DNA of 64,000 nt from Thiotrichales bacterium (lineage in GTDB: Bacteria; Pseudomonadota; Gammaproteobacteria; Beggiatoales; Beggiatoaceae): contig JADGDE010000008.1 of assembly GCA_016745035.1 (NCBI GenBank), forward strand, positions 124,001-188,000, read 5' to 3'. Below, in pieces: positions 34,607-43,329 of the stretch (its first letter is position 1; each line of letters begins with the position of its first letter). The translations under genes and the position numbers were made by a program. The notes beneath the pieces were generated by a model that was not told where the DNA came from, did not search any database, and saw only the letters and a list, made by a program, of their open reading frames with translations.

Positions 34607-35140
34607 TTAGCTCTCATTATGCGCTTCTAAAATGGCGCGTTCTTGGGCTAAATCACGGTTAATCGCCGCATCAGTGGCAAATTTTTCTGGGTAACGGGCT
34701 TTTAATTTAGCAATATTTGCTGCCCGCGCCTCGGCTGGGGTTTTATCTAAGGCACGATAAAGCATAGCTAAATACCACTCGGCATCCCCGCATTCTTCAA
34801 AGGTGTTGACGGCATCAAAGTCTTGCCCTTCTATGGTGCTTAACACGCTTTCTAATAATTCAGTGGCTTCGGTATAAAGCCCAATAGCCGCATGAACCAC
34901 ATCTGGTTCAATCTGATTTAAGTCGATAGTACCATTATGATGATTTTTTAAAGCTTGCCAAGGGTGATTTTTATCTAAATCTTTGCCATAAAACAAACTT
35001 TTTTTGATTACATCCAAGCGATTGCCGGTATCAATGGCTTGCTTTAAGGCGCTAGCCAGCAGATCGGCATCGACTTTATCGGTATGAAATTGGGTTGAAG
35101 CCGTGCGCGCTGAGGCTTCTAAATAGCTGATTGAATCCAT
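34607..35140 (-). CDS. MazG-like nucleotide pyrophosphohydrolase, phage type
   Basis: A 177-residue all-alpha protein. The metal-binding pattern of the MazG/all-alpha NTP-PPase fold is visible as TEATELLESV ... FEECGDAEWYLAMLYRAL (about 90-132), followed by NIAKLKARYPEKF, a tail typical of phage MazG-like enzymes. It should hydrolyse nucleoside triphosphates to monophosphates plus pyrophosphate; the substrate is unknown. It lies 79 bp downstream of another phage-like gene, in a stretch otherwise of housekeeping genes, suggesting a domesticated phage remnant. Confidence 0.78.
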   Translation of the reverse strand: MDSISYLEASARTASTQFHTDKVDADLLASALKQAIDTGNRLDVIKKSLFYGKDLDKNHPWQALKNHHNGTIDLNQIEPDVVHAAIGLYTEATELLESVLSTIEGQDFDAVNTFEECGDAEWYLAMLYRALDKTPAEARAANIAKLKARYPEKFATDAAINRDLAQERAILEAHNES

Positions 35141-35219
35141 AAGTACAGCATTCCTAAAAATAAGACAAGAGGTATTCCATTCTCAGCGTTCATCTGAGAA
35201 CAGGGTGTTGGGCGGGGGC

Positions 35220-35681
35220 TTAAGCTTTTTTGTAGGGGTTGCCCCATTCAGTGGTGTAGTGCAATTCAAAATCCAGTGTTACAGCGGCCATTTGCTGATC
35301 TAAGGGCAAATGTACCACATCAGCGGCGACATCTTGAATATCATCTAAAAGCCCATCCATAGCGGTATCATACAACATCATGGCGGCTTCCAAATCCCCT
35401 AATAATTGATTACTCACGGCCATCGGGTGTTGATCATCGCGGGTTTCAATAATACTCTCGATTCGCAATTTTAATACCCGCACCGTACCGCCGTAAGTAT
35501 TACGACTGCGCTGCTCGGACAGCTCCCAAACCGAAGCGGCAGGCGGATTGGTTTGATCAATCACGGGCACACCACGATAAACTCGACCTATGCCTATATC
35601 AACGCTATAACCATTGCTTTGATTAATGCTCTCTAATTGAGCCACAAAGCCTTCAATAATGCGTTCACGGATTGTTTTCAT
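35220..35681 (-). CDS. Phage tail-terminator/minor tail-like protein
   Basis: A 153-residue protein without signal or membrane segments. Layout resembles phage tail-terminator/completion proteins: an N-terminal helix (MKTIRERIIEGFVAQLESI), a VYRGVPVIDQ..PPAASVWEL strand, a central helix (LLGDLEAAMM), and a C-terminal LDFELHYTTEWGNPY. No other tail genes are nearby, so it is a relic or has been recruited to another task. The family call is by pattern and moderate. Confidence 0.55.
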   Translation of the reverse strand: MKTIRERIIEGFVAQLESINQSNGYSVDIGIGRVYRGVPVIDQTNPPAASVWELSEQRSRNTYGGTVRVLKLRIESIIETRDDQHPMAVSNQLLGDLEAAMMLYDTAMDGLLDDIQDVAADVVHLPLDQQMAAVTLDFELHYTTEWGNPYKKA

Positions 35682-35778
35682 AGCAGCAGGGAAATGCCAT
35701 TGTTGTAGGGGGAGGTAAGCACAAAAAAGAGCCTAATAATGCCCGAAACGACTCGAAAACTCAAACATCAAACCCACT

Positions 35779-36579
35779 TTAAGCGTGCGAATGCGTATGG
35801 TGATGGTGGCTCACAGGGGCTTGTTTGAGTTTATCGCGATGCTGAGTTAATGCTTGCATCAGCCAATCGAGCCAAGCATTCATGCCCTCGCCATTTTTAG
35901 CCGATAAACTTAACACTGGCTCAGCTTTAGCCAACTGGCGAAAGTGCTTGGTCGCGCGCTCAGAGCTAAAATCATCTAATACAGCAAGGAGATCGGTTTT
36001 ACTGATAATCATCAAATCTGCTGCGCGGAAAATCACGGGATATTTGGCGGGTTTATCATCGCCCTCAGTGGTCGAGAGTAAGGTGATATTAAGGTGATGT
36101 CCCAAATCAAAACTTGCCGGGCACACCAAATTACCGACATTTTCAATAAAAAGAATATCCACGCCTTCCAAACTAAATTCATGCAAGGCATCATGCACCA
36201 TATGCGCATCTAAATGGCAGGCCGAACCGGTGCTGATTTGGTGAGCGCGCACACCTTTATTGCGCAGGCGCTGGGCATCATTTTCGGTTTCCAAATCGCC
36301 TTCAATCACAGCGATATTAAAGCGCCCTTGTAATTGCTCGGCGGTTTTTTCTAATAGGGCGGTTTTACCCGAACCTGGCGAGGACATCAGATTAATCACC
36401 AAGGCTTGCTGCGCGTCAAAATGGGCGCGGTTATGGGCGGCTTGATGATCATTTTCATGCAAAAGGCTGTGCAAAACTTCAACACTGGTATTGCCCTGAC
36501 TGTCCTTGGCTAATTTTCCGCCTTCTTCAAGCAAATGTTGGTTAGCGGGGCTGACATTACAACCACAAGTATCGCACAT
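35779..36579 (-). CDS. hypB: Hydrogenase nickel-incorporation GTPase HypB
   Basis: A 266-residue protein. The N-terminal nickel motif CDTCGC (2-7), P-loop GSGKTALLEK (about 68-77), DLETENDAQR, HLDAHMV metal-site region, and FIENVGNLVCPASFDLG are all typical. It hands nickel to [NiFe]-hydrogenase with HypA at the cost of GTP. The C-terminus is His-rich (SHHHHTHSHA), an extra metal-storage tail in an unusual place; His-rich runs in HypB are usually N-terminal. Its ATG overlaps the hypA stop by one base. No hydrogenase gene is in the window. Confidence 0.95.
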   Translation of the reverse strand: MCDTCGCNVSPANQHLLEEGGKLAKDSQGNTSVEVLHSLLHENDHQAAHNRAHFDAQQALVINLMSSPGSGKTALLEKTAEQLQGRFNIAVIEGDLETENDAQRLRNKGVRAHQISTGSACHLDAHMVHDALHEFSLEGVDILFIENVGNLVCPASFDLGHHLNITLLSTTEGDDKPAKYPVIFRAADLMIISKTDLLAVLDDFSSERATKHFRQLAKAEPVLSLSAKNGEGMNAWLDWLMQALTQHRDKLKQAPVSHHHHTHSHA

Positions 36580-36926
36580 TAGTCACTCTCCATTTCGACG
36601 TGTTTGAGCGTCATTTGATCGCCACTGATAAGCTCTGTGTGCCAATCACCACAATGCCCACAAAGCAATTGATTGACCTTAGCCACCGACGCTTTACCAC
36701 ATTGCTGGCAATAGACACGCACAGGGCTGGTTTCAATCTTTAGTATAGCACCTGCTGCTATGCTATCGGCACTGGCAATACTATAGGCCGCTTGCAATAA
36801 CGGCGGCTCAACACCTGATAAGGGACCGATTTCAAGCAATACTTCGGTAATTTTAGTTGCTTGATGCTCGCTGGCTAAGCGTTCCAATTGTAAGATCACA
36901 TCTTGGCAAATCGCCAGTTCATGCAT
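36579..36926 (-). CDS. hypA: Hydrogenase maturation factor HypA
   Basis: A 115-residue protein with the N-terminal nickel-binding MHE and two zinc CxxC pairs (CQQC and CGHC, about 73-93). It delivers nickel for [NiFe]-hydrogenase assembly, and in some bacteria also for urease. It overlaps hypB (TAATG) and starts 14 bp after the batA-like gene, so batA-hypA-hypB are probably one transcript. Confidence 0.94.
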   Translation of the reverse strand: MHELAICQDVILQLERLASEHQATKITEVLLEIGPLSGVEPPLLQAAYSIASADSIAAGAILKIETSPVRVYCQQCGKASVAKVNQLLCGHCGDWHTELISGDQMTLKHVEMESD

Positions 36927-36940
36927 AAAACAACTCGCTT

Positions 36941-37939
36941 CTAAGACGATGGGCGATAATGACGCGTGAGCAATAATAAAACTGCAAACAATAAAGCCAA
37001 AGTTAAAGGTAAAAAATACAATTCAGTCATTGGGCGAAAACTGTCGGTTTCAGTTTCAATTGGCTCGAGGGCATCTAATTGTTGATAAATTGCCTGTAAA
37101 CCGACCACGTCACGGGCGCGAAAATAACGCCCGCCTGTGTGTTCGGCAATATAAGTCAGCATTTTTTCATCTAAATCACGACTGGGATTGACCTGACGCT
37201 TGCCAAAAAAACCTTGAACATAAGATTTATCTGCCCCGACCCCGATGCTATAAATTTTCACCCCGGTTTGTTTTGCTAACTCAGCGGCTTTACGCGGTGT
37301 GATACTGCCGGCACTATTACGCCCATCAGTGAGTAAAATCAACACCCGATTTTGTTCTGGGCGATCTTTGAGCTGTTGAATTGCTTTAATAATGGCATCA
37401 CCAATGGCGGTTTTTTCCCCTGCCATACCAATAAACGCTTCTTGTAACATAGTGGCGACCGTGTGCCGATCAAAGGTCAACGGGGTTTGCAAATAAGCCA
37501 CATCGGCAAAGAGAATCAAACCGAGCCTATCGCCGGCACGGCGCTCAATAAATTCGCTCAGCACCGCTTTAACCACGCTTAAGCGATCCACCGCTTGCCC
37601 TTGGATTTTTAAATCGGTCTCTTGCATACTGCCGGACAAATCCACTGCCAACATCAATTCACGCCCGCTGACAGGCAAATGTACGGTTTCACCGAGCCAT
37701 TGTGGGCGTGTGGCAGCTAAAACTAGCAAGGCATAAGCGATGATAAGTAACCATTTTTGCCATTGTTCGCCGTGGTTTGCTTGTGTTTGTTTTTGCTGTT
37801 GCAAGGTTTGCAATGCTTGAAAAAAAGGTACTTGTAAAGCCGGGTCTTGAATTTGTTTTTCCTGTGCGGGTAAGAGATAACGCCATAGTAAAGGCAAAAA
37901 CAAAACCAGCCCGAATGCTGGCCAAGCAAATTCGATCAT
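36941..37939 (-). CDS. BatA-like von Willebrand factor A membrane protein
   Basis: A 332-residue protein: two N-terminal membrane helices (about 5-24 and 63-82), a VWA domain (about 88-280) with an intact MIDAS motif DLSGSMQ and TDGRNS, and a C-terminal helix (about 307-325). It is of the BatA type found in MoxR-BatA-BatB systems. Here BatB, MoxR and DUF4381 partners are missing, and it is instead followed by hypA-hypB. GAGG lies 12 bp before the ATG. It may act in envelope stress or in assembling metalloproteins; unproven. Confidence 0.87.
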   Translation of the reverse strand: MIEFAWPAFGLVLFLPLLWRYLLPAQEKQIQDPALQVPFFQALQTLQQQKQTQANHGEQWQKWLLIIAYALLVLAATRPQWLGETVHLPVSGRELMLAVDLSGSMQETDLKIQGQAVDRLSVVKAVLSEFIERRAGDRLGLILFADVAYLQTPLTFDRHTVATMLQEAFIGMAGEKTAIGDAIIKAIQQLKDRPEQNRVLILLTDGRNSAGSITPRKAAELAKQTGVKIYSIGVGADKSYVQGFFGKRQVNPSRDLDEKMLTYIAEHTGGRYFRARDVVGLQAIYQQLDALEPIETETDSFRPMTELYFLPLTLALLFAVLLLLTRHYRPSS

Positions 37940-38187
37940 CTATTTTTTAACCTCATCAATAAGCACGTAAACTACCTAAAAATACAGTTTTTTTGTTGAG
38001 AAATAGCCATGATTTACCAACGCTGATACAACACGGGGTTTGAAACGATGCGCTTTTGCTAAAACACCGGGGAAAGGAGCCATTTTTTATAGTCATATCA
38101 ATCTTCAAAAATAACCACTTCAAGTTGAGTCCATACGTATGAACTATTTATCGGTTTTTATTTGATTGAGGTTTATCAACGGTACTT

Positions 38188-38264
38188 GCCAGTCCGTGGG
38201 AAACTCCTAAATATTAGGAAGTTAATGTATCCTTGATATTATTGGGGATTTTCTTTGGACTGGC
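38188..38264. ncRNA. Candidate structured RNA or regulatory element
   Basis: The closing arms GCCAGTCC (38188-38195) and GGACTGGC (38257-38264) are perfect complements. Inside are a hairpin AACTCCTAA/TTAGGAAGTT (38202-38223, one bulge) and a weaker ATCC/GGAT hairpin, so a three-way junction can be drawn on either strand. It lies upstream of batA in a 378-bp gap without a gene. It matches no RNA family that I recognise. Confidence 0.3.
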
Positions 38265-38278
38265 TATTTAGCTCTTAA

Positions 38279-38315
38279 CTCACCTTAAAAATCTCGTTCA
38301 GACTTTTAAGGAGAG
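38279..38315 (-). terminator. Probable terminator of the cytochrome c' gene
   Basis: CTC-A-CCTTAAAA and TTTTAAGG-A-GAG form a stem with one A-A mismatch, directly after the stop codon. On the minus strand there is an ATTTTTAA stretch within the stem but no long T-run after it. Confidence 0.55.
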
Positions 38316-38317
38316 GG

Positions 38318-38776
38318 TTAATGCTTTGCCTTAAATTTCTTATGGCAAGCTTTACAGCTGCCACCTAAATCTTTAAAAGCTGCGGCAATGGCTTTTTTAT
38401 CACCACCTGTGACGGCTTCATTAAGCATTTTAGCTTTGCCTTGGGCAGTTTCTGCTGCCAGAGAGAATTTCTTTGAATCTGACCAGACTTCGGCTTTGGC
38501 ATCGGTTTCACCAAAATCAGAGCCTTCAGGGAAAAGCGCTGGAATATCGGTCATTAAATTTTCTAAAGCTTGGGCATGTCCTGCCATACGCCCAGGTAAA
38601 TTCACATGGCCTGATAACAGTTTTGCGATGCCGCCCATATTAGCGGAGGCCGCATCCATGACTTTATCCCGATATTTGATATAGCCCTCGATGGATTCGG
38701 CGCTGAGATCCTCTGCATGGATGGGACTTGCTGCCAGCAAGCCAACGCAACCCAGTGTTAAAATTAGTTGACGCAT
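38318..38776 (-). CDS. Cytochrome c' (class II cytochrome c)
   Basis: A 152-residue periplasmic cytochrome: signal peptide (to about residue 21, PIHAED), four-helix-bundle pattern, and the haem site CKACHKKF near the C-terminus, as usual for class II. Cytochromes c' bind NO and CO and are linked to nitric oxide resistance. The frame stays open upstream to 39241 and runs through a dispersed repeat, but AGGAGA before ATG 38776 and the signal peptide fix the start. Confidence 0.93.
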   Translation of the reverse strand: MRQLILTLGCVGLLAASPIHAEDLSAESIEGYIKYRDKVMDAASANMGGIAKLLSGHVNLPGRMAGHAQALENLMTDIPALFPEGSDFGETDAKAEVWSDSKKFSLAAETAQGKAKMLNEAVTGGDKKAIAAAFKDLGGSCKACHKKFKAKH

Positions 38777-38831
38777 GCTTGTCTCCTTTTCTCGTGGTAA
38801 AAGTTCTATATTTTGATATATTTTCAAGTAA

Positions 38832-38916
38832 CTGATGTGACGCACTAAGCCAGTTTTTGTTAAAGCAAGGTGCTTTTCCACTTGCCTAGTGGTATTTAGC
38901 CTTTGCGTAACATCAG
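38832..38916 (-). repeat. Dispersed TIR repeat, short form, B-to-A
   Basis: CTGATGTGACGCACTAAGCC ... CCACTTGCCTAGTGG ... CTTTGCGTAACATCAG. It lies between the secA stop and the cytochrome c' start, and creates a false N-terminal extension of the cytochrome frame. Confidence 0.9.
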
Positions 38917-38928
38917 TTAAAGTAATTA

Positions 38929-38957
38929 CTCTTCCCGCTTTGGGGCAGCGGGAAGAG
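38929..38957 (-). terminator. Hairpin terminator after secA
   Basis: CTCTTCCCGCT and AGCGGGAAGAG form an 11-bp perfect stem with a 7-base loop, 9 bp after the secA stop. The T-run after it is weak. Confidence 0.7.
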
Positions 38958-38966
38958 GGCAGGTAG

Positions 38967-41741
38967 TTAGCCTTGCAATTTACCGTGACATTGCTTGTAT
39001 TTTTTCCCAGAACCGCAAGGACAAGGCTCATTACGCCCAACTTTACGCCCTGAACGCACAAAGGGTTGCTCCGGTTCTGCTGGGGCTTGGGCTTCGGGGT
39101 CGGCTTGTGGCTCAGGCATATCCGCTTCTCCGCCCATCGCTTGCAAGGTTTCAACACTGGCGTGTTTAAATTCCAAGTTTTTATCTTGATGCTGTTTGGC
39201 TTGTAGCGCTTGCAGGTCTGATTCAATTTGCTCTGAGGCACGGAATAATTCTAAAGTGACGGTTTTAATCGTCGCCTTTTTGATCCGCTCTAGCAATTCA
39301 GTAAACATCTCGAAGGCTTCACGCTTATATTCCTGTTTCGGATTTTTTTGCGCATAACCGCGTAAACCAATGCTTTGACGCAAATAGTCCATCGCCGCCA
39401 AATGTTCTTTCCAGTGTTGATCCAGAATTTGCAACATCGCCGCTTTCTCAAAGCGGCGCACATTTTCTGTCCCTAACTGCTCTTCTTTGCTGCGATAAGA
39501 TTGAGTCACTTCAGCGACAATTTTGTCGCGTAAAGTTTCTTCATGTAAATCATGATCGGCTTCCATCCATTCACGTAGAGGTAAGTCGCTCATGTATTTT
39601 TCTTTTAGGGCTTTTTCAAGATGTTCTAATTCCCAAATTTCATCAGGACTGCTGGGTGGCACATAGATGTCAATCAGCTCGTTAACCACATCTTCACGGA
39701 TGGTTTCGATAATATCATCGACATTTTCCGCTTCCATCAATTCGCTACGCTGTTGATAGATCACCCGACGTTGGTCGTTAGCAACATCATCATATTCCAG
39801 CAATTGTTTCCGGGTATCGAAGTTACGCCCCTCAACTTTGCGCTGCGCGTTTTCAATCGCCCGTGTTACCCAAGGATGTTCAATGGCTTCGCCTTTTTCC
39901 ATCCCCAATTTTTGCATCATGGTTGCCACCCGTTCGGAGGCAAAAATCCGCATCAAACTATCTTGCATGGAGAGATAAAAACGACTAGAACCCGCATCCC
40001 CTTGACGACCAGCGCGGCCTCGCAATTGGTTATCAATCCGGCGAGATTCATGGCGCTCTGTGCCAATAATGTGCAAACCACCCGCCTCTAAAACTGCCTT
40101 ATGTTGCTCTTCCCAGTCAGCTTTACAACGAGCAATGGTCTCTTCGCTGGCATCCTCACCGAGTTTCGCCAGTTCATGCTCTAAATTACCGCCGAGCATG
40201 ATGTCAGTCCCACGTCCCGCCATATTGGTGGCAATGGTCACCGCAAAAAGTTTACCGGCATCGGCAATAATTTGCGCTTCTTTTTGGTGAAATTTAGCAT
40301 TCAGCACTTCATGCTTAATTTTTAATTTCTTCAGCTTGTTTGAGAGCAGCTCGGAAATTTCAATCGAGACTGTACCGACTAAAACGGGTTGCTTGCGACT
40401 AAGACAATCTTCTATGTCTTCAATAATGGCATCGTATTTTTCATCAGGGGTCAGATAAATCAAATCACCCATGTCATTACGCACCATATTTCGATGGGTC
40501 GGTACGACAATAACTTCCAGTCCATAAATTTGCTGAAATTCAAACGCCTCAGTGTCTGCTGTCCCGGTCATACCCGAGAGCTTTTTATAGAGCCTAAAAT
40601 AATTCTGGAAGGTAATTGAAGCGAGGGTTTGATTTTCGTTTTGAATTTTCACCCCTTCTTTGGCTTCCACGGCTTGATGCAAGCCCTCAGACCAACGCCG
40701 CCCTGGCATAGAACGTCCGGTAAATTCATCAATAATGACGATTTCATCATCTTTGACAATATAATCGACATTACGTTCAAAGAGGACATGCGCCCGCAAC
40801 GCCGCGTTGACATGGTGTAATAAGCTGATGTTAACCGCATCATAAAGGCTGCTATCGGGGTCTAATAAACCCGCTTCGGTCAGCATTTCTTCAATATGTT
40901 CATGCCCCTCGTCGCTGAGATAGGTTTGTTTGTTTTTCTCATCAATGGCATAATCACCGGGGAACTCGTCCTCGTCTTTTTCTGCCATCCGCTCTTGACG
41001 GTTGAGATTCGGGATTAATACATTGATTTTTTGATATAAATCCGAGCTATTTTCAGCCGCACCAGAGATAATCAACGGTGTACGCGCCTCATCAATTAAA
41101 ATTGAGTCGACTTCATCAACAATGGCAAAATAAGGTGGGCGCTGTACCCGTTCACTGGTTTGAAACGCCATATTATCGCGCAAATAATCAAAGCCAAACT
41201 CGTTATTGGTGCCATAAGTAATATCAGCAGCATAGGCCGCTTTACGCTCTTCGTGACTTAAGTCAGCGATAATAATGCCAGTGCTCAGTCCTAAAAAGCC
41301 GTAGAGCTGCCCCATCCACTCGGCATCACGCTTGGCAAGATAATCATTAACCGTGACCACATGCACGCCTTTGCTCGGTAGCGCATTGAGGTAAGCGGCT
41401 AAAGTCGCAACCAAGGTTTTACCCTCACCGGTGCGCATTTCAGAGATTTTGCCCTGATTGAGTACCATCGCGCCGATAAGCTGGACATCGAAGTGGCGCA
41501 TATTAAGCACCCGTTTGCCTGCTTCACGTACAGTGGCAAAAGCCTCTGGTAATAATTGTTCTAAGGTTTCGCCTTTATCTAAACGCTCACGAAATTCAAC
41601 GGTTTTATGTTGTAATTCGGCATCATTTAAGCTCTGATAGCTGGGTTCTAAGGCATTAATTTCATCGGCCACTTTGCGTAAACGTTTGATTAAACGTTGG
41701 TTGCGGCTGCCAAAAATTTTTGTGATAATTTTCCTAATCAT
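38967..41741 (-). CDS. secA: Preprotein translocase ATPase SecA
   Basis: SecA (924 residues), the motor that pushes unfolded preproteins through SecYEG. Walker [41 protein letters not shown] and the C-terminal zinc motif [14 protein letters not shown] (for SecB and phospholipid binding) are all present. The frame opens at 41810, but ATG 41741 gives the family start [16 protein letters not shown]. In gammaproteobacteria it follows lpxC (and secM or dciA); here the intervening dciA is on the opposite strand. Confidence 0.97.
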   Translation of the reverse strand: MIRKIITKIFGSRNQRLIKRLRKVADEINALEPSYQSLNDAELQHKTVEFRERLDKGETLEQLLPEAFATVREAGKRVLNMRHFDVQLIGAMVLNQGKISEMRTGEGKTLVATLAAYLNALPSKGVHVVTVNDYLAKRDAEWMGQLYGFLGLSTGIIIADLSHEERKAAYAADITYGTNNEFGFDYLRDNMAFQTSERVQRPPYFAIVDEVDSILIDEARTPLIISGAAENSSDLYQKINVLIPNLNRQERMAEKDEDEFPGDYAIDEKNKQTYLSDEGHEHIEEMLTEAGLLDPDSSLYDAVNISLLHHVNAALRAHVLFERNVDYIVKDDEIVIIDEFTGRSMPGRRWSEGLHQAVEAKEGVKIQNENQTLASITFQNYFRLYKKLSGMTGTADTEAFEFQQIYGLEVIVVPTHRNMVRNDMGDLIYLTPDEKYDAIIEDIEDCLSRKQPVLVGTVSIEISELLSNKLKKLKIKHEVLNAKFHQKEAQIIADAGKLFAVTIATNMAGRGTDIMLGGNLEHELAKLGEDASEETIARCKADWEEQHKAVLEAGGLHIIGTERHESRRIDNQLRGRAGRQGDAGSSRFYLSMQDSLMRIFASERVATMMQKLGMEKGEAIEHPWVTRAIENAQRKVEGRNFDTRKQLLEYDDVANDQRRVIYQQRSELMEAENVDDIIETIREDVVNELIDIYVPPSSPDEIWELEHLEKALKEKYMSDLPLREWMEADHDLHEETLRDKIVAEVTQSYRSKEEQLGTENVRRFEKAAMLQILDQHWKEHLAAMDYLRQSIGLRGYAQKNPKQEYKREAFEMFTELLERIKKATIKTVTLELFRASEQIESDLQALQAKQHQDKNLEFKHASVETLQAMGGEADMPEPQADPEAQAPAEPEQPFVRSGRKVGRNEPCPCGSGKKYKQCHGKLQG

Positions 41742-41813
41742 GGTGTATGTTAAATGGTTCCTAATGTAAAGAGATTCTGGGTGTGATAGATACTCAGTGC
41801 GAAGGTGCAAAGT

Positions 41814-42269
41814 ATGATGAAGTCAGTGTCACAATTGTGTCACGATCGCCGCCATAGTCGGTATTTAGCCAGCTTATATGCGCAAGCGGCACAATTAAAA
41901 CAAATGGAACAACGTTTGTTACATTGTTTGCCCCATTTATTGCAAACACAAGTCAAACTTGCCAATTATGAGAAGGGACATTTGTATTTGCAAGTCAGCT
42001 CCTCTGCTTGGGCAAGTCGTGTGCGTATGGTGATTCCACAAATTCGGCGCTGTCCTTTGTACGCACAGCATCGACGTTTATCGATTAAACAAGTTCACAT
42101 TAAAGTGGCGATAGCCAACCGTATACGTAAGCGCAAACTGGCACAGGCAAAACAGCTTAACCAGGAATCTTGTAACCTGATAGCGCGCACTGCTGCTGCA
42201 CAAGATTACGCTCCTTTGCAGCAAGCATTAGCACGCCTTGCGGCATCAAGCAGCAAACACAGGCTGTAA
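41814..42269 (+). CDS. dciA: DUF721/DciA-like protein
   Basis: A 151-residue basic protein of the DUF721 family; DciA loads or assists the replicative helicase DnaB in bacteria lacking DnaC. The core ([43 protein letters not shown], about residues 37-80) fits the fold. Start ATG 41814 follows GAAGG; the GTG at 41805 is less likely. It is divergent from secA (72 bp) and its last 24 bp overlap the convergent lpxC end. In relatives this gene is co-oriented with lpxC and secA, so it appears inverted. The assignment to DciA is by family and location. Confidence 0.75.
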   Translation: MMKSVSQLCHDRRHSRYLASLYAQAAQLKQMEQRLLHCLPHLLQTQVKLANYEKGHLYLQVSSSAWASRVRMVIPQIRRCPLYAQHRRLSIKQVHIKVAIANRIRKRKLAQAKQLNQESCNLIARTAAAQDYAPLQQALARLAASSSKHRL

Positions 42270-43163
42270 AAAAGCGGCTTGTTCTTCGCTATCAGCAGCG
42301 TCGTCAAAACTGACCATTTCCCAAGCACTTTGCTCAGCGTTTAAGGCTCTAAGTAATTTGTTATTGAGGGCATGACCTGATTTATAGCCTTTAAATTCGC
42401 CAATCAAACTATGGCCTAACAAATACAAGTCACCAATGGCATCGAGTACTTTATGTTTCACAAATTCGTCAGGATAGCGTAAGCCATCCTCGTTTAGAAC
42501 GCGATAATCGTCCATGACAATCGCGTTATCTAAACTTCCCCCTAGGGCTAAATTATTTTTGCGCAAATGCTCAAGATCTTGCATAAAACCAAAGGTGCGT
42601 GCGCGACTAATCTCTTTAATGAAGGATTGATTAGAAAAATCAATCTCGGTGGTTTGTTCGGTGCGTTTTAGAGCCGGGTGAGCAAAGTCAATGTCAAAGC
42701 TAATTTTAAAGCCATTGTAAGGGCGAAATTCTGTCCATTTATCGCCATCTTCAACCCGTATGGTTTTTTTGATGCGGATATAATGTTTGGCAGCATGTTG
42801 TTCAACCATGCCCGCCGATTGAATCAAAAACACAAAAGGGCTGGCGCTGCCATCCATGATTGGTAATTCAGGGGCGCTGACATCAATCAAGGCATTATCA
42901 ACCCCTAAACCCGCTAAAGCCGACAATAAATGCTCAACGGTAGAAATCCGTGCGTCTCCCTGCCCTAAAGTTGTTGATAAACGGGTATCACAAACATGAT
43001 AAGCGTTTGCTTTGATATTAACGACAGGATCGAGATCAGTACGACGAAAAACAATACCATGATTAACCGGAGCAGGTCTCAAGGTGAGATAGACTTTTTC
43101 ACCGCTGTGTAAACCGACCCCCGTCGCTTTGATCACATTCTTTAACGTGCGTTGTTTTATCAT
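42246..43163 (-). CDS. lpxC: UDP-3-O-acyl-GlcNAc deacetylase LpxC
   Basis: LpxC (305 residues) performs the committed step of lipid A synthesis, so the cell has a Gram-negative outer membrane. Zinc-site and catalytic residues are visible in [24 protein letters not shown] and the GHSL..GHALNN block. Length and the [24 protein letters not shown] start are typical. It lies downstream of ftsZ (166 bp, with a terminator between). Its 3' end overlaps dciA by 24 bp tail to tail. Confidence 0.97.
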   Translation of the reverse strand: MIKQRTLKNVIKATGVGLHSGEKVYLTLRPAPVNHGIVFRRTDLDPVVNIKANAYHVCDTRLSTTLGQGDARISTVEHLLSALAGLGVDNALIDVSAPELPIMDGSASPFVFLIQSAGMVEQHAAKHYIRIKKTIRVEDGDKWTEFRPYNGFKISFDIDFAHPALKRTEQTTEIDFSNQSFIKEISRARTFGFMQDLEHLRKNNLALGGSLDNAIVMDDYRVLNEDGLRYPDEFVKHKVLDAIGDLYLLGHSLIGEFKGYKSGHALNNKLLRALNAEQSAWEMVSFDDAADSEEQAAFLQPVFAA

Positions 43164-43260
43164 TATTATCGAAAGTCTCCAAACAAGGCTGGGGTTAAAA
43201 ATCGGTGAACAGCATTATTGTCCCGATGAATCAAAATGTATCAATTCGGGCAGTAACAGC

Positions 43261-43303
43261 AAAAAACAAGGCAAGCATAAAGGGTAGGTTGCTTGTCTTG
43301 TTT
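43261..43303 (-). terminator. Terminator of ftsZ
   Basis: On the minus strand AACAAGACAAGC and GCTTGCCTTGTT form a 12-bp stem with one mismatch, then a run of six T. It lies about 27 bp after the ftsZ stop and so separates ftsZ from lpxC. Confidence 0.75.
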
Positions 43304-43329
43304 GTGTTTTTCTCATTTTATTATCGATC

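Noticed and set aside
34607..35681. An intact prophage
   Set aside because: Only two phage-like genes are present, with no integrase, capsid, terminase or attachment repeats.
38777..39241. N-terminal extension of the cytochrome c' frame
   Set aside because: It runs through the dispersed repeat and into the 3' end of secA; the signal peptide and AGGAGA lie at 38776.
39753..40290. Open frames on the plus strand inside secA
   Set aside because: They are shadows of a highly conserved gene on the other strand, have no ribosome-binding sites and show no recognisable product.
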